A DNA stretch of 64,000 nucleotides from CAVPDE01 sp963702565 (GCA_963702565.1 CAVPDE010000018.1:351582-415581); one strand, 5' to 3'. Positions 36,006 to 45,256 are shown, numbered from the stretch's first letter. The notes: generated from the letters alone by a model not told the origin. A program made the numbers and translations.

Positions 36006-37864
36006 GCCACCTCCACAATTGCCCCTTTGGGGCAGATCTGAATACAGACGCCGCAGGAAGAACAGAGTTGAGCGTTGATGCTCGTGCGACCGAGCTCCTG
36101 ATCGTGATAAATGGCGGGGCACTCAAAGCGATCCATGCAGAAGTTGCATTCCGCGCAATCGTCGGTGACGGTGACCTTCTTTTTTTCCGGAATCGCCTCA
36201 GCCTTGTAGGCGATGAGGCACGGGTGCCGTGCGATGATGACGGCAATGCCTCCTTCGGGCTCTTGGATGTACTCGGCGGCTTTTTTCAGAACTTCCGTCA
36301 TCTTCTTGATGTCGTAGGGATCCAGGACTTCGATGAAATCAATCCCGCACCCGGCAACAATTCTCTCCAGGGAAATCGCTTTTCCCTCGCTCCCGTCCGC
36401 CCTGATTCCCATAGAGGGAGACGGCTGCATCCCGGTCATGGCCGTGGTCAGGTTGTCCAGGATCACCAGGATGAACCTGGACCCGTTGTACACGGCGTTG
36501 AGAAGACCGGCTGTGCCCGAGTGGTAGAAGGTGGAATCGCCGATGGTCGCCACAATGGGCTGATCCACTCCATCCTGTGTGAAAGCGTGGTAAAAGCCGG
36601 AAGCCATGGTGATTGCAGCACCCATGTCCAGACAGGTGTCCACGACCCCCAGGTTCATCCCCAGAGTGTAGCACCCGATGTCGGAGGTGAAGATGGCCTT
36701 GGGCCGGGTCTTCCGGATGGCGAAAAAGGCTGACCGATGGGGGCAACCGGGGCAAAGGGTCGGTTTTCGAACAGGGAGTTGGAGGCCTTTGACCAGTTCC
36801 ATCGCCTCCGTATCCTTTTCACCCTCAAAGCCCTGAAGGTTGAGCTCTATCAGGGTTCGGTCGAGCAATCCGTAAATGACCTGCGGCACCAGTTCCCCTT
36901 CGAGCGGCACATGCCCTGAAAGGCGGCCCAAAACCTTGTTCCTGTCTCTTAGGAGATACTCGATGAGCGTGTCCGTCTCTTCAATGACCAGCACCTTGTC
37001 GCAGGCTCCCATAAATTCTGAAGCCAACGCTTCAGGGAAGGGGTAGGGGGCTCCAAGTTTGAGAACAGGGATGTCGGTGCGTTTCTCTTCCTCAAGAAGG
37101 TCTCGTATCACGGCATAGGGGACGCCTCCTGCAACGAGGCCCAGGGGATATTTCCTGCCCGGCTCGAGGTTGTGGAAGTTGTAATGGGTGAGGGTGTCAA
37201 ACCTCTTCCCGATCTCCTTGAGCTTCTTGTTCAGTTCTCCGTGAAGGATGAGGCGAAACCGCGGGGTGGCCGCCCACCGCGACGGATCTTTCTCAAAGGC
37301 GCTCTTTTTCGGATTGGCGGGGAGAGAGTCATAGGCAATGTTCTGACGGGCATGGCAGACCCGAATGGCAGGCCTCAGGATGACTGGCACTCTGAATTCT
37401 TCCGAGAGTTCCATGGCGAACCCCACCATTTCCCTCGCCTCTTCCGGGTTGGAAGGATCCAGGACAGGGACCTTGGCCAATCGGGCCATGAGCCGGGTGT
37501 CCTGCTCGGTCTGAGAGGAGTGGGGACCCGGATCATCGCAGGAGATAATGACCAACCCACCCACCGTCCCCAGGTAGGCTGCGCTCATGAGAGAATCGGC
37601 CGCCACGTTCAGCCCGACCTGCTTCATGCAGCAGGCGGCTCTCTTGCCTGTGATCGATGCGGCGAAAGCGTTGTCGAGGGCCACTTTCTCGTTGGTGGAC
37701 CACTCGACATAAGTGTTCAGATTTTCCGATTTGACCAGGCGAATGACCTCCGGCAGGATTTCCGAGCTCGGGGTGCCTGGATAAGAGGTGACGACCTGGC
37801 AGCCGGCTTCCAGAAGCCCAAGGGCGATGGCCCCGTTTCCCAGCAGGATCTCTTCTTTTTTCAT
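36002..37864 (-). CDS. iorA: Indolepyruvate ferredoxin oxidoreductase, alpha subunit
   Basis: 620 residues. An N-terminal pyrimidine-binding domain (TSYPGTPSSEILPEV, VEWSTNEKVALDNAFAAS) precedes the TPP domain (GDSTFYHSGTAGLLNAVYN, with the DNLTTAMTG element). A C-terminal ferredoxin part carries 4Fe-4S cysteines (CAECNFC, then CSSCGVCIQICPKG), one motif less regular than the other. LCPGCPHRSAFFA is also diagnostic. Oxygen-sensitive cytoplasmic enzyme of anaerobic amino-acid metabolism. Confidence 0.96.
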   Translation of the reverse strand: MKKEEILLGNGAIALGLLEAGCQVVTSYPGTPSSEILPEVIRLVKSENLNTYVEWSTNEKVALDNAFAASITGKRAACCMKQVGLNVAADSLMSAAYLGTVGGLVIISCDDPGPHSSQTEQDTRLMARLAKVPVLDPSNPEEAREMVGFAMELSEEFRVPVILRPAIRVCHARQNIAYDSLPANPKKSAFEKDPSRWAATPRFRLILHGELNKKLKEIGKRFDTLTHYNFHNLEPGRKYPLGLVAGGVPYAVIRDLLEEEKRTDIPVLKLGAPYPFPEALASEFMGACDKVLVIEETDTLIEYLLRDRNKVLGRLSGHVPLEGELVPQVIYGLLDRTLIELNLQGFEGEKDTEAMELVKGLQLPVRKPTLCPGCPHRSAFFAIRKTRPKAIFTSDIGCYTLGMNLGVVDTCLDMGAAITMASGFYHAFTQDGVDQPIVATIGDSTFYHSGTAGLLNAVYNGSRFILVILDNLTTAMTGMQPSPSMGIRADGSEGKAISLERIVAGCGIDFIEVLDPYDIKKMTEVLKKAAEYIQEPEGGIAVIIARHPCLIAYKAEAIPEKKKVTVTDDCAECNFCMDRFECPAIYHDQELGRTSINAQLCSSCGVCIQICPKGAIVEVA

Positions 37865-38142
37865 GGTTCTTCCGTCTTTCTCCTTTTCGCCTCTTCGATC
37901 AGTTCAATGAGGGTCAGGACTTTTTGTTTTGGAGGCTTGCTGAAGAGCCTCTCCCATTGTTCCGTCGTCAGTTCCTGACGCAGGAAATCTTCTATCATAA
38001 AATGATCATACCAGCAATCCATGATCTTGAAACAAGGTTCCCCTTTGTTTTCGATACGGCAGTAGGAGAAGGGCACAGGATTGCCGAGCCTCCGGCACCT
38101 GATCATCACATCGGCTCCAGGTGGAGTGCTTTCTTTTTTCAT
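37861..38142 (-). CDS. Small Cys-containing protein preceding iorA
   Basis: 93 residues. Four cysteines occur in the pattern C-RLGNPVPFSYC-R and PCFKIMDCW, which could bind metal or an Fe-S cluster. The C-terminal half is helical and charged. The stop overlaps iorA by 4 bp, so it is the first gene of the ior operon. I do not know a function; an assembly or regulatory role for the oxidoreductase is a guess. Confidence 0.75.
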   Translation of the reverse strand: MKKESTPPGADVMIRCRRLGNPVPFSYCRIENKGEPCFKIMDCWYDHFMIEDFLRQELTTEQWERLFSKPPKQKVLTLIELIEEAKRRKTEEP

Positions 38143-38160
38143 GACGGCTCACCAGAAATA

Positions 38161-38193
38161 ACGCCGGAGGTCGACGCTGTCGATCTCCGGCGT
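38161..38193 (-). terminator. Hairpin terminator after trpB2
   Basis: Stem of 15 bp with one mismatch, arms ACGCCGGAGGTCGAC and GTCGATCTCCGGCGT with a 3-nt loop. On the minus strand it is followed by TTATTTCT. Confidence 0.75.
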
Positions 38194-38216
38194 GAATGAA
38201 AGGTTGCGCAGGACCG

Positions 38217-39602
38217 CTAAATTTTTCCGGGTTTGTACTGCTTGGGTTTGGGTAGTTTGGCGATGTCGTTCAAGGCCCTGTGAATCTCTTCTTCAGGCAG
38301 GGCATGATCCGACAGTTTGCCTCTGAGATAAGCCTCGTAAGCTGCCATGTCCACAAGGCCGTGGCCGCTCCAGTTCATCAGGATGACCTTCTGCTTGCCC
38401 TCCTCGCGGGCCTTGATCGCCTCGCGGATCAACATGGCGACAGCATGGTTTGTCTCAGGCGCACTGATGAACCCTTCTGTGCGGGCAAAAGTGATGCCGG
38501 CCTGGAAAGTCTCCAACTGCGGCACCGCTTCCGGGCGGATAAGGCCGTCCAGAATGAGCTGGCTCACCGTGGGAGCCATGCCGTGATACCTCAACCCTCC
38601 TGCATGAATCGGCGCAGGAACGAAGCTGTGGCCAAGGGTGTGCATGGGCATAAGAGGGGTCATCATTACGGTATCCCCGAAGTCATAAGCGAAGGGTCCC
38701 CGGGTCATGGTAGGGCAGGACAGGGGCTCCACCGCAATGATGTCGATTTTCTTGCCGTTGATCTTGTCTCTCACAAAGGGGAAGGCGCAACCTGCAAAGT
38801 TGCTCCCTCCACCGCAACATCCGATGATCACATCCGGGTAGTCGCCGGCAATGGCCAGTTGTTTCTGCGCCTCCAGACCGATGACGGTCTGGTGAAGCAT
38901 GACATGGTTCAGCACGCTGCCCAGGGAATACTTGCTGTCCTTGCCCGTCACAGCGGCTTCAACCGCTTCGCTGATGGCAATGCCGAGGCTCCCGGGAGAA
39001 TCCGGGTTCTGGGCCAGGATCGACTGGCCGGCCTTGGTCTCCGTGCTCGGGCTCGCCACGCAGTTGGCCCCCCAGGTCTCCATCATGAGCCGGCGGTAAG
39101 GCTTCTGGTTGAAGCTGATCTTCACCATGTAGACCTTGCACTCCAGACCAAAAAACGCACAAGCCATGGACAGGGCGCTCCCCCACTGGCCTGCACCGGT
39201 CTCCGTGGTGATCCTCTTGGTCCCTGCCACCTTGTTGTAGTAAGCCTGGGGAACGGAGGTGTTGGGTTTGTGGCTGCCTGCGGGGCTCACTCCCTCGTTC
39301 TTGAAATAGATCTTGGCCGGAGTCTTGAGAAACCGCTCAAGGTTGTAAGCCCTGTAAAGCGGCGTAGGCCTCCAAATGGTGTAGATCTTTAAGACCTCTT
39401 CCGGGATGTCGATGAACCTCTTTGAGCTGACTTCCTGCTCGATCAGGTTCATGGGGAAAATGGGGGCCAGATCCTCCGGACCAACAGGTTTTCCGGTCCC
39501 CGGGTGAAGCGGCGGTTCCATGGGTGTAGGCATGTCTGCAAGGATGTTGTACCATTGACGGGGCAATTCCGACTCGGGTAGAAAAATCTTCTTGACCTCC
39601 AT
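38217..39602 (-). CDS. trpB: Tryptophan synthase beta chain, TrpB2 type
   Basis: 461 residues from ATG 39602, which follows GAAGGAGGG. The PLP lysine lies in GSHKPNTS, with TETGAGQWG and the phosphate loop CCGGGSNFAG downstream. The long N-terminal extension and the RPTPLYRA motif mark the TrpB2 class, which lacks strong TrpA contact and makes Trp from indole and serine (or phosphoserine). No trpA is adjacent. It sits alone beside the ior operon with its own promoter and terminator. Confidence 0.93.
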   Translation of the reverse strand: MEVKKIFLPESELPRQWYNILADMPTPMEPPLHPGTGKPVGPEDLAPIFPMNLIEQEVSSKRFIDIPEEVLKIYTIWRPTPLYRAYNLERFLKTPAKIYFKNEGVSPAGSHKPNTSVPQAYYNKVAGTKRITTETGAGQWGSALSMACAFFGLECKVYMVKISFNQKPYRRLMMETWGANCVASPSTETKAGQSILAQNPDSPGSLGIAISEAVEAAVTGKDSKYSLGSVLNHVMLHQTVIGLEAQKQLAIAGDYPDVIIGCCGGGSNFAGCAFPFVRDKINGKKIDIIAVEPLSCPTMTRGPFAYDFGDTVMMTPLMPMHTLGHSFVPAPIHAGGLRYHGMAPTVSQLILDGLIRPEAVPQLETFQAGITFARTEGFISAPETNHAVAMLIREAIKAREEGKQKVILMNWSGHGLVDMAAYEAYLRGKLSDHALPEEEIHRALNDIAKLPKPKQYKPGKI

Positions 39603-39996
39603 ACTCCCTCCTTCTTCATCGTTGTTGTTTCTCATACAGCCCGGGCCTACAGGCTGACCTCAACGCCCAACAACAAAATCGTTTTCCCGGGACCCTGAGG
39701 GTGAACCTTCCAACCACTCAAAGCCCAGAAAGAAAGGACAGAGTCAAAAACCCGCCACGGTCACGAGGCGCCTCAAGCGGAAAAAACCGTTTTGAAATGC
39801 GGAATTGCCGAAGTGGCGAGAAAGATATAGTGGGGTGTATAACGAAAAGGGGTTGATGAGTCAAGATTTTTCGTTCTAGCCTTTTGACTTTCAAAAAAAC
39901 GCAAAACCCATTAGAATAAGAAACGTTAAGGAAGGGTGATCTGCGCCAGGTCAGCTCAAACAAGGGCACACCGGATGCCGCAGGAGGATTCAAGGA
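39603..39996. other. Divergent intergenic region, trpB2 / GAF-GspE
   Basis: 394 bp without a gene. It contains the trpB2 promoter (39836-39864, minus strand). I saw no attenuator-like Trp leader peptide and no convincing promoter for the plus-strand gene. Confidence 0.6.
39836..39864 (-). promoter_or_regulatory. Sigma-70-type promoter for trpB2
   Basis: On the minus strand TTGACT (39864-39859), 17 bp, then TATACA (39841-39836). The resulting leader would be about 225 nt, unusually long for one gene. Confidence 0.6.
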
Positions 39997-42285
39997 ATGG
40001 ACGCCAAGATGGTTCGAGAACCGGAACATCAGCAAAAGCTTTCCTACTACAAAGCCTTGCACGATATCGGCAATCAGATTCATGCTGCAAAGGATATCAA
40101 TGAAATCCTGATCAACCTGCGAGAGAAGATTCTGAGCCTTTTTGACGCGGACCGGATCACCATCTACGTCGTGGACGGCAAGCGGAAGGAGGTTTACTCC
40201 CGCTTTGCCGCAGGGGCTATTCAGGAAATCCGGGTTCCCATCAACAACAAGAGCCTTGCCGGGTACACGGCGAACAATGCTCAGATTACCAACATCGTGA
40301 ACGCCTACGATACGCACGAGCTGAAACTCCTTGACCGGGAACTCGGGTTTGACAAGAGCTGGGACGAGAAATCGAAATACATGACCAAGCAGATTCTCAC
40401 GGTCCCCATCTTTTACAAAAAGTACGTGATCGGCGTGCTCCAGCTCATCAACAAGAAAGGCGGGGACCGCTTCAGCGAGGAAGATCAGACCTCGGCTGTC
40501 GAAATGGCCAAGGTGCTCGGCATCGCTTTTTTCAACCAGAAGAAAATGTCTCAGCAGAGGGCCAAAAAAACCAAGTTCGACTATCTCACGGACAACAACA
40601 TCATTACCGAAACCGAACTGGAAAATGCGATTTCCATGGCCAGGTCCAGAAACGTGTCGATCGAGAGCATTTTCTTGAAAGAAATGAAGGTGAGAAAGAA
40701 CGATGTGGGACGCTCGATCGCCCAGTATTACAACTCCGACTACGTTCCTTTTGACAGCAATTATCCCATTCCCGGCGATCTGCTGGCAAAGCTGAAGCCC
40801 ACCTATCTCAAGAACAACCTGTGGGTTCCCCTCGGGAAGGTGGATGGGAAGGTCAAGATCCTCATCGACAATCCCACGCGCCTCGACAGGATCGACAGCA
40901 TCAAGTCTCTGCTTCCTGCAGAAGGCTATGAGTTCGCCGTCGGGCTCCGCGAGGACATTCTCCAGTTCCTGGACTATTTTTACGGGACGCCGCGCATGCA
41001 GACCCAGGGGTCCATTGATGATATCCTGAACAAGATGGATGTCCAGGAGCAGGAGGAGATGGAAGCGGGAGCCGAGATGCTCACCGAAAACGACAGCATC
41101 ATTGTGCAGCTCGTGAACAAAGTCATTACCGATGCTCAGAAGAAGAACTGCTCGGACATCCACATCGAGCCTTATCCCGGAAAGGAAGGGGCTGAAATCC
41201 GGCTGAGGGTCGACGGCCAGTGCCAGAAGTACCAGACCGTGCCGTACCATTACCGAAAGGCGCTGGTCTCCCGCCTAAAGATCATGGCGGATCTCGACAT
41301 CTCCGAGCGCAGAAAACCCCAGGATGGCAAAATCAGGTTCAAGAAATTCGGTTCCCTGGACATCGAACTTCGGGTGGCCTCCATTCCCACAGTGGGAGGG
41401 GAAGAAGATGTGGTCATGCGTATTCTTCAAGCCGGAGAGCCCATTCTGCTGGCCAACATGGGGCTCAATGAAAGGGACTACAATCTCCTGCTCAACATCA
41501 TCAGCAAGCCCTACGGGATTGTTCTGTGCGTCGGGCCGACGGGCAGCGGGAAAACCACGACCCTTCACTCTGTTCTGGCTCACATTAACAAGCCGGAAAC
41601 CAAGATCTGGACCGCAGAAGATCCGGTGGAGATCACCCAGAGAGGGCTTCGGCAGGTGCAGGTCTTGCCCAAGATCGGCTTTGACTTTGCAGCTGCCATG
41701 CGTTCTTTCCTGAGGGCTGACCCGGATGTGATCATGGTGGGTGAAATGCGGGACCATGAAACGGTCTCCATAGGGATCGAAGCGTCCCTCACCGGGCACT
41801 TGGTTTTCAGCACCCTTCACACCAACAGCGCGCCTGAGACCATTGTCAGACTGTTGGACATGGGGATGGACCCCTTCAATTTTGCGGATGCGCTCCTGGG
41901 AGTGCTTGCCCAGCGCCTCGTGAGAACCCTCTGCAAAAGCTGCAGGGAGCCCTATCATCCCAGCCGCGCAGAATACGACTTGCTGGTCCGATCCTATGCC
42001 GGGAACTTTGACGCCCTGGGTTTCCCCTACACGGACGACCTGGTCCTCCACAGGGCCAAAGGCTGCGACAAGTGCAACAACGGGTATAGGGGAAGAACCG
42101 CGATTGTAGAACTTCTGGAAGGATCAGATGAGGTCAAAGCGCTGATTCAGAGCAAAGCCGTGATGGAGAGGATCCGGGAAGAGGCGGTAAAGGGAGGCAT
42201 GACCACTCTCATGCAGGACGGCATCCGGAAGGTGTTCCTCGGGCTTACGGACATCCAGCAGGTCCGGAAGGTGTGCATCAAGTAA
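39997..42285 (+). CDS. GspE/PilB-type ATPase with N-terminal GAF domain
   Basis: 762 residues. A GAF domain (about 15-180: ITIYVVDGKRKEVYSRFA, VPIFYKKYVIGVLQLINK) replaces the usual first part of the family. A GspE-N domain follows, then the ATPase core with Walker A GPTGSGKTTTLHS, Asp box WTAEDPVEI, Walker B VIMVGEMRD, His box LTGHLVFSTLHTNSAP, and zinc cysteines CKSC/CDKC. All catalytic elements are intact. A small-molecule-sensing GAF on a secretion motor suggests ligand-gated pilus or secretion activity (inference). It stands alone, with no pilin or PilC gene beside it. Confidence 0.9.
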   Translation: MDAKMVREPEHQQKLSYYKALHDIGNQIHAAKDINEILINLREKILSLFDADRITIYVVDGKRKEVYSRFAAGAIQEIRVPINNKSLAGYTANNAQITNIVNAYDTHELKLLDRELGFDKSWDEKSKYMTKQILTVPIFYKKYVIGVLQLINKKGGDRFSEEDQTSAVEMAKVLGIAFFNQKKMSQQRAKKTKFDYLTDNNIITETELENAISMARSRNVSIESIFLKEMKVRKNDVGRSIAQYYNSDYVPFDSNYPIPGDLLAKLKPTYLKNNLWVPLGKVDGKVKILIDNPTRLDRIDSIKSLLPAEGYEFAVGLREDILQFLDYFYGTPRMQTQGSIDDILNKMDVQEQEEMEAGAEMLTENDSIIVQLVNKVITDAQKKNCSDIHIEPYPGKEGAEIRLRVDGQCQKYQTVPYHYRKALVSRLKIMADLDISERRKPQDGKIRFKKFGSLDIELRVASIPTVGGEEDVVMRILQAGEPILLANMGLNERDYNLLLNIISKPYGIVLCVGPTGSGKTTTLHSVLAHINKPETKIWTAEDPVEITQRGLRQVQVLPKIGFDFAAAMRSFLRADPDVIMVGEMRDHETVSIGIEASLTGHLVFSTLHTNSAPETIVRLLDMGMDPFNFADALLGVLAQRLVRTLCKSCREPYHPSRAEYDLLVRSYAGNFDALGFPYTDDLVLHRAKGCDKCNNGYRGRTAIVELLEGSDEVKALIQSKAVMERIREEAVKGGMTTLMQDGIRKVFLGLTDIQQVRKVCIK

Positions 42286-42288
42286 TGC

Positions 42289-42576
42289 AACAGTTTAGCT
42301 CTTTGAAATAAACACAGAAAAAGGCCATGGGGGTCTCTCTAAAAACAGAACAACGAAGACGCCACACCTCAATGGCAAGCTCTACGCCATGGGTGAGGCG
42401 GGCGGAGGGCTTCCGGGGAACTCGCCACGTCATCCCCAGTTGGCAGGTGCCGGTAAAACCTCGCCGCCCGCCTTCGCCGCCCCTTGTCTGCAGAGTCTTT
42501 CCCGCACACTCTTCGTTTTCTATTTTTAGAGGGACCCCCTTGGCCTAAGCCATCCATTTCAAAGAGCTAAGCTGTT
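42289..42576. repeat. 288-bp nested palindromic element, copy 2, between convergent genes
   Basis: Outer arms of 21 bp (42289-42309 and 42556-42576) are complementary with one mismatch. The inner arms share GGTCTCTCTAAAAACAGAA and GGCGGGCGGAG with copy 1 at 5051-5342. It starts 3 bp after the GAF-GspE stop and ends 12 bp before the stop of the converging decarboxylase gene. The copies differ most at the outer arms and centre. Confidence 0.85.
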
Positions 42577-42588
42577 ACTAAGTATTCG

Positions 42589-42972
42589 TCACATTCGCTT
42601 GGTCACATGTGTCTCCACGAAGCTTGCCCGGAAAAACTCGCGGGTGAACTCGGCCACCGTGTCCGGGTCATAGGCCTTGCAGCTGAAAATGTCGATATAG
42701 GCCGAGTTGGTCAGGTTGGCGAAGTGGCCTGAAATCAGCGACGTTTCAATCAGCTGGATCATGGAAAACCCTGCCACTCTTTCTTCTTCGCCGAAATGCA
42801 CCACCTGGCAATCGCCGAAGCGCTTCATGTCGATGAGCGTGCACAGTTCCACCACGTACTGCTTTATCTTGTCCGCATCCCGAATCGTGTCCGGATTGCA
42901 GTCATAGAGATCTAGGCTGGTGAGCAGTCCCCAAGGGGCGGCAGCCTCCTTGAGAGCCGGTCGTGTTGCCAT
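42589..42972 (-). CDS. S-adenosylmethionine decarboxylase-like proenzyme (SpeD/SpeH class 1B)
   Basis: 127 residues from ATG 42972. Self-processing at a serine makes a pyruvoyl group, and the enzyme decarboxylates SAM for polyamine synthesis. Ser78, His83 and Cys98 have exactly the spacing of the known triad Ser63/His68/Cys83 (ETSLISGHF, then AYIDIFSC). The residue before the cleaved serine is Thr instead of Glu, and the usual HTWPE region is replaced. No spermidine synthase is nearby. Homologues of this family that decarboxylate other amino acids exist, so the substrate is open. An upstream start at 43017 is less likely. Confidence 0.8.
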   Translation of the reverse strand: MATRPALKEAAAPWGLLTSLDLYDCNPDTIRDADKIKQYVVELCTLIDMKRFGDCQVVHFGEEERVAGFSMIQLIETSLISGHFANLTNSAYIDIFSCKAYDPDTVAEFTREFFRASFVETHVTKRM

Positions 42973-43036
42973 TCCTCTTGGCCCTCCTTCATAAATAAGA
43001 AATCCAATTGCCCACAAATGGAAAAATGGTTGCTTT

Positions 43037-43064
43037 TAAATAAACTCTTTTGAAGATTTGTCAA
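43037..43064 (-). promoter_or_regulatory. Probable promoter for the decarboxylase gene
   Basis: On the minus strand TTGACA (43064-43059), 16 bp, TATTTA (43042-43037), about 65 bp before the ATG at 42972. Confidence 0.5.
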
Positions 43065-43106
43065 CAGAAATCTAAGGAAAGGGGTTGAAAGGCAAACCAT
43101 TTTCGC

Positions 43107-45122
43107 TCAGATTGCAACCCCGGTGAGAAAACCTTCCCTGACGGCCACCAGGGCGTTGCGGGGCTTATTGGCGTCGCCGATGACATAGAGCTCAGGGACC
43201 AGGTTCTTGAGGGAGGCCAACGCGTTCTCGGATTTGGACCCGGTGGCGATGACGATTGAATCCGCAGGCAAGAGTTCCTCTCCGGCTTCTTTCTGAATCC
43301 TCAGGCCGACCTCAGTCACTTCAACAGCCTTGGCTCCGGTGATCATCTTAACTCCCAGACGCTTGAGTTCGGCCATCACAGTCCACCGGGTGGAACTCCC
43401 GATATCCTGGCCCATCTTCCGGGTCATCTCCACGACACAGACTTGGTTGGTTCCGTGGTTGAGCAGGTGTTCTAGGGTGTCCGGAGATTCCGCTTTGTTG
43501 ACCATTAGAAAATGAAGGACCTCAGGGGAAAGCGTGCCCAGTGAAGCGAGGTAGAGCGCCGTTTCAAGCCCAACCGCGTTGCCTCCCACAATGACGACTT
43601 TTCTCCCCACCGTGGCGTTGCCTGCGAGAACGTCCCATGCGAGCACCACGTTGGAACGGTTAATCCCCGGGATGGACGGGAGCAAGGGAGTCGCTCCCGT
43701 GGCCACAACAAGAGCATCCGGCGTTTGCTCCCTGAGGAGGGCTTCGTCGGCCTCTTTGCCGAGGAGGATTTCCACAGGACGGGCTTTCAGATTCTTTTCC
43801 AGATCTCCGGCAGCAAGGAGGAGTTCTTCCCGGCCCGGGATCTTTTCGTTCAAGAGAAGCTGTCCACCCAAGCGGCTGCTTTTTTCCACAAGCATCACCT
43901 GGTGCCCCCGGTCCGAGAGAGTCACTGCGGCCTTCATGCCAGCGGGTCCGCCCCCTATGACGAGGACCTTCTTTTTCCTTGGCGCCGGCGTCAGCATGAG
44001 TTCGCTCTCCATTCCGGCAGCCGGGTTCACCAGGCAGGTGGCCGGCTCATATTGGAAAACGCGATCGAAACATCCCTGGTTGCATGCAACGCAGTGGGTG
44101 ATCAGTTCTTGTTTGCCCTGCAAGGTCTTGTTGGGCAGGTCAGGATCGGCCAGCAGAGCTCTTGCCATGGTGACCAGATCAGCCTGACCCTCGCGGAGCA
44201 CCTCTTCGGCTAGGCCCGGCTTATTGATGCGGTTGCTCGCGATCACGGGAACCGACACAGCGCTCCTGATGCCCTGGGCCAGATAGGCGTAGGCCTTGCG
44301 CGGGACATGCATGGTCAATTGCGGGACACGGGTTTCATGCCATCCACCCGTGACGTTGAAGCAATCCACGCCTGCTTTTTCGAGCTCCGATGCAAAGATC
44401 TGCGCTTCCCTGTTCGTGTTGCTTCCCTGCATGAAATCGTTTCCTGCCAGGCGCATGAGAATGGGATAGGAGGATCCCACGGCGGCTCTCACTTTTTCTG
44501 CAACCTCGATGCCGAAGCGCATCCGGTTTTCAAAGGAGCCTCCGTATCGGTCTTCTCGGAGGTTGGTGAGAGGGGAAAAGAACTGGCTGATCAGGTAGCC
44601 GGCGCTTCCGAGAATTTCCACTCCATCGAACCCGGCCTTTTTCGCGCGGAGGGCGGCTTCGGCAAACCTATCCTCAACCCCGGGGATTTCCTCGAGATCC
44701 AATGCCCGAGGTGTTTCCCCTGTGAACCTGGACCGCACGGCTGAAGCGGAAAAGGGTTTCTTGCCTCCAATCATGGAAGAGTGAGCGTAGCGGCCGGCCT
44801 GGTAGAGCTGGGCTGCAATCTTAGCACCTCCGGCTTTTACAGCACTCGCAAGTCTTTCGAGTCCAGGGAGGAAGGTGTCATCTATTATGGAAATCATGTC
44901 GGCCATGCCGGCCCGGGGATCAATGGTGCAGCCGCCCACAATGATGAGACCTGCACCCCCCCTCGCTCTCAGGGCATAGAACTCCACCAGCCTATCCGTG
45001 ACCGCTCCTCCGGGCGTGTAGCCGAGGTGCATGGCGGTCATCACGATCCGGTTCTTGAGCAGCAGGCTGTTGATCCGGATGGGTGAAAAAAGGTGGGGGT
45101 AGTTCAAGGGGGAAGTCCTCAT
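43107..45122 (-). CDS. NADH:flavin oxidoreductase / 2,4-dienoyl-CoA reductase-like (old yellow enzyme family)
   Basis: 671 residues. The N-terminal FMN TIM barrel (LFSPIRINSLLLKNRIVMTAMH, FDGVEILGSAGYLISQFFSP, RYGGSFENR) is followed by 4Fe-4S cysteines in CVACNQGCFDRV plus a later Cys (ATCLVNP). Then come FAD and NAD Rossmann domains (VLVIGGGPAGMKAA and VVIVGGNAVGLETA). The architecture equals FadH and trimethylamine dehydrogenase. Reduction of an enoyl or dienoyl compound is likely. The catalytic Tyr and His of FadH were not verified. A heptamer array separates it from the flavoprotein gene upstream. Confidence 0.9.
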   Translation of the reverse strand: MRTSPLNYPHLFSPIRINSLLLKNRIVMTAMHLGYTPGGAVTDRLVEFYALRARGGAGLIIVGGCTIDPRAGMADMISIIDDTFLPGLERLASAVKAGGAKIAAQLYQAGRYAHSSMIGGKKPFSASAVRSRFTGETPRALDLEEIPGVEDRFAEAALRAKKAGFDGVEILGSAGYLISQFFSPLTNLREDRYGGSFENRMRFGIEVAEKVRAAVGSSYPILMRLAGNDFMQGSNTNREAQIFASELEKAGVDCFNVTGGWHETRVPQLTMHVPRKAYAYLAQGIRSAVSVPVIASNRINKPGLAEEVLREGQADLVTMARALLADPDLPNKTLQGKQELITHCVACNQGCFDRVFQYEPATCLVNPAAGMESELMLTPAPRKKKVLVIGGGPAGMKAAVTLSDRGHQVMLVEKSSRLGGQLLLNEKIPGREELLLAAGDLEKNLKARPVEILLGKEADEALLREQTPDALVVATGATPLLPSIPGINRSNVVLAWDVLAGNATVGRKVVIVGGNAVGLETALYLASLGTLSPEVLHFLMVNKAESPDTLEHLLNHGTNQVCVVEMTRKMGQDIGSSTRWTVMAELKRLGVKMITGAKAVEVTEVGLRIQKEAGEELLPADSIVIATGSKSENALASLKNLVPELYVIGDANKPRNALVAVREGFLTGVAI

Positions 45123-45163
45123 TTAGAAATTCGTCTTTGTTCAGCGCCTTTGGGTCGCGACAT

Positions 45164-45256
45164 GCAGGCACACGGCGCACGGCTCAAGGCACACGGAAGG
45201 GGTTCTTACAGCCAGGAGGTTGTTGCCGTGACTCGTGCGCCGTGACCCGTGCACGG
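45164..45256. repeat. Heptamer array E (CACGGNN / CCGTGNN)
   Basis: Words CACGGCG, CACGGCT, CAAGGCA, CACGGAA run in register at 45171-45198. The inverted block with GCCGTGA twice spans 45225-45252. The array ends directly at the stop codon of the thioredoxin-reductase-like gene (45257). Confidence 0.75.

Noticed and set aside
43080..43130. GGCAAACC near 43091 as part of a GEMM (c-di-GMP) riboswitch
   Set aside because: The second conserved half (GGGACGCAAAGCC-like) is missing and the position is between gene ends.
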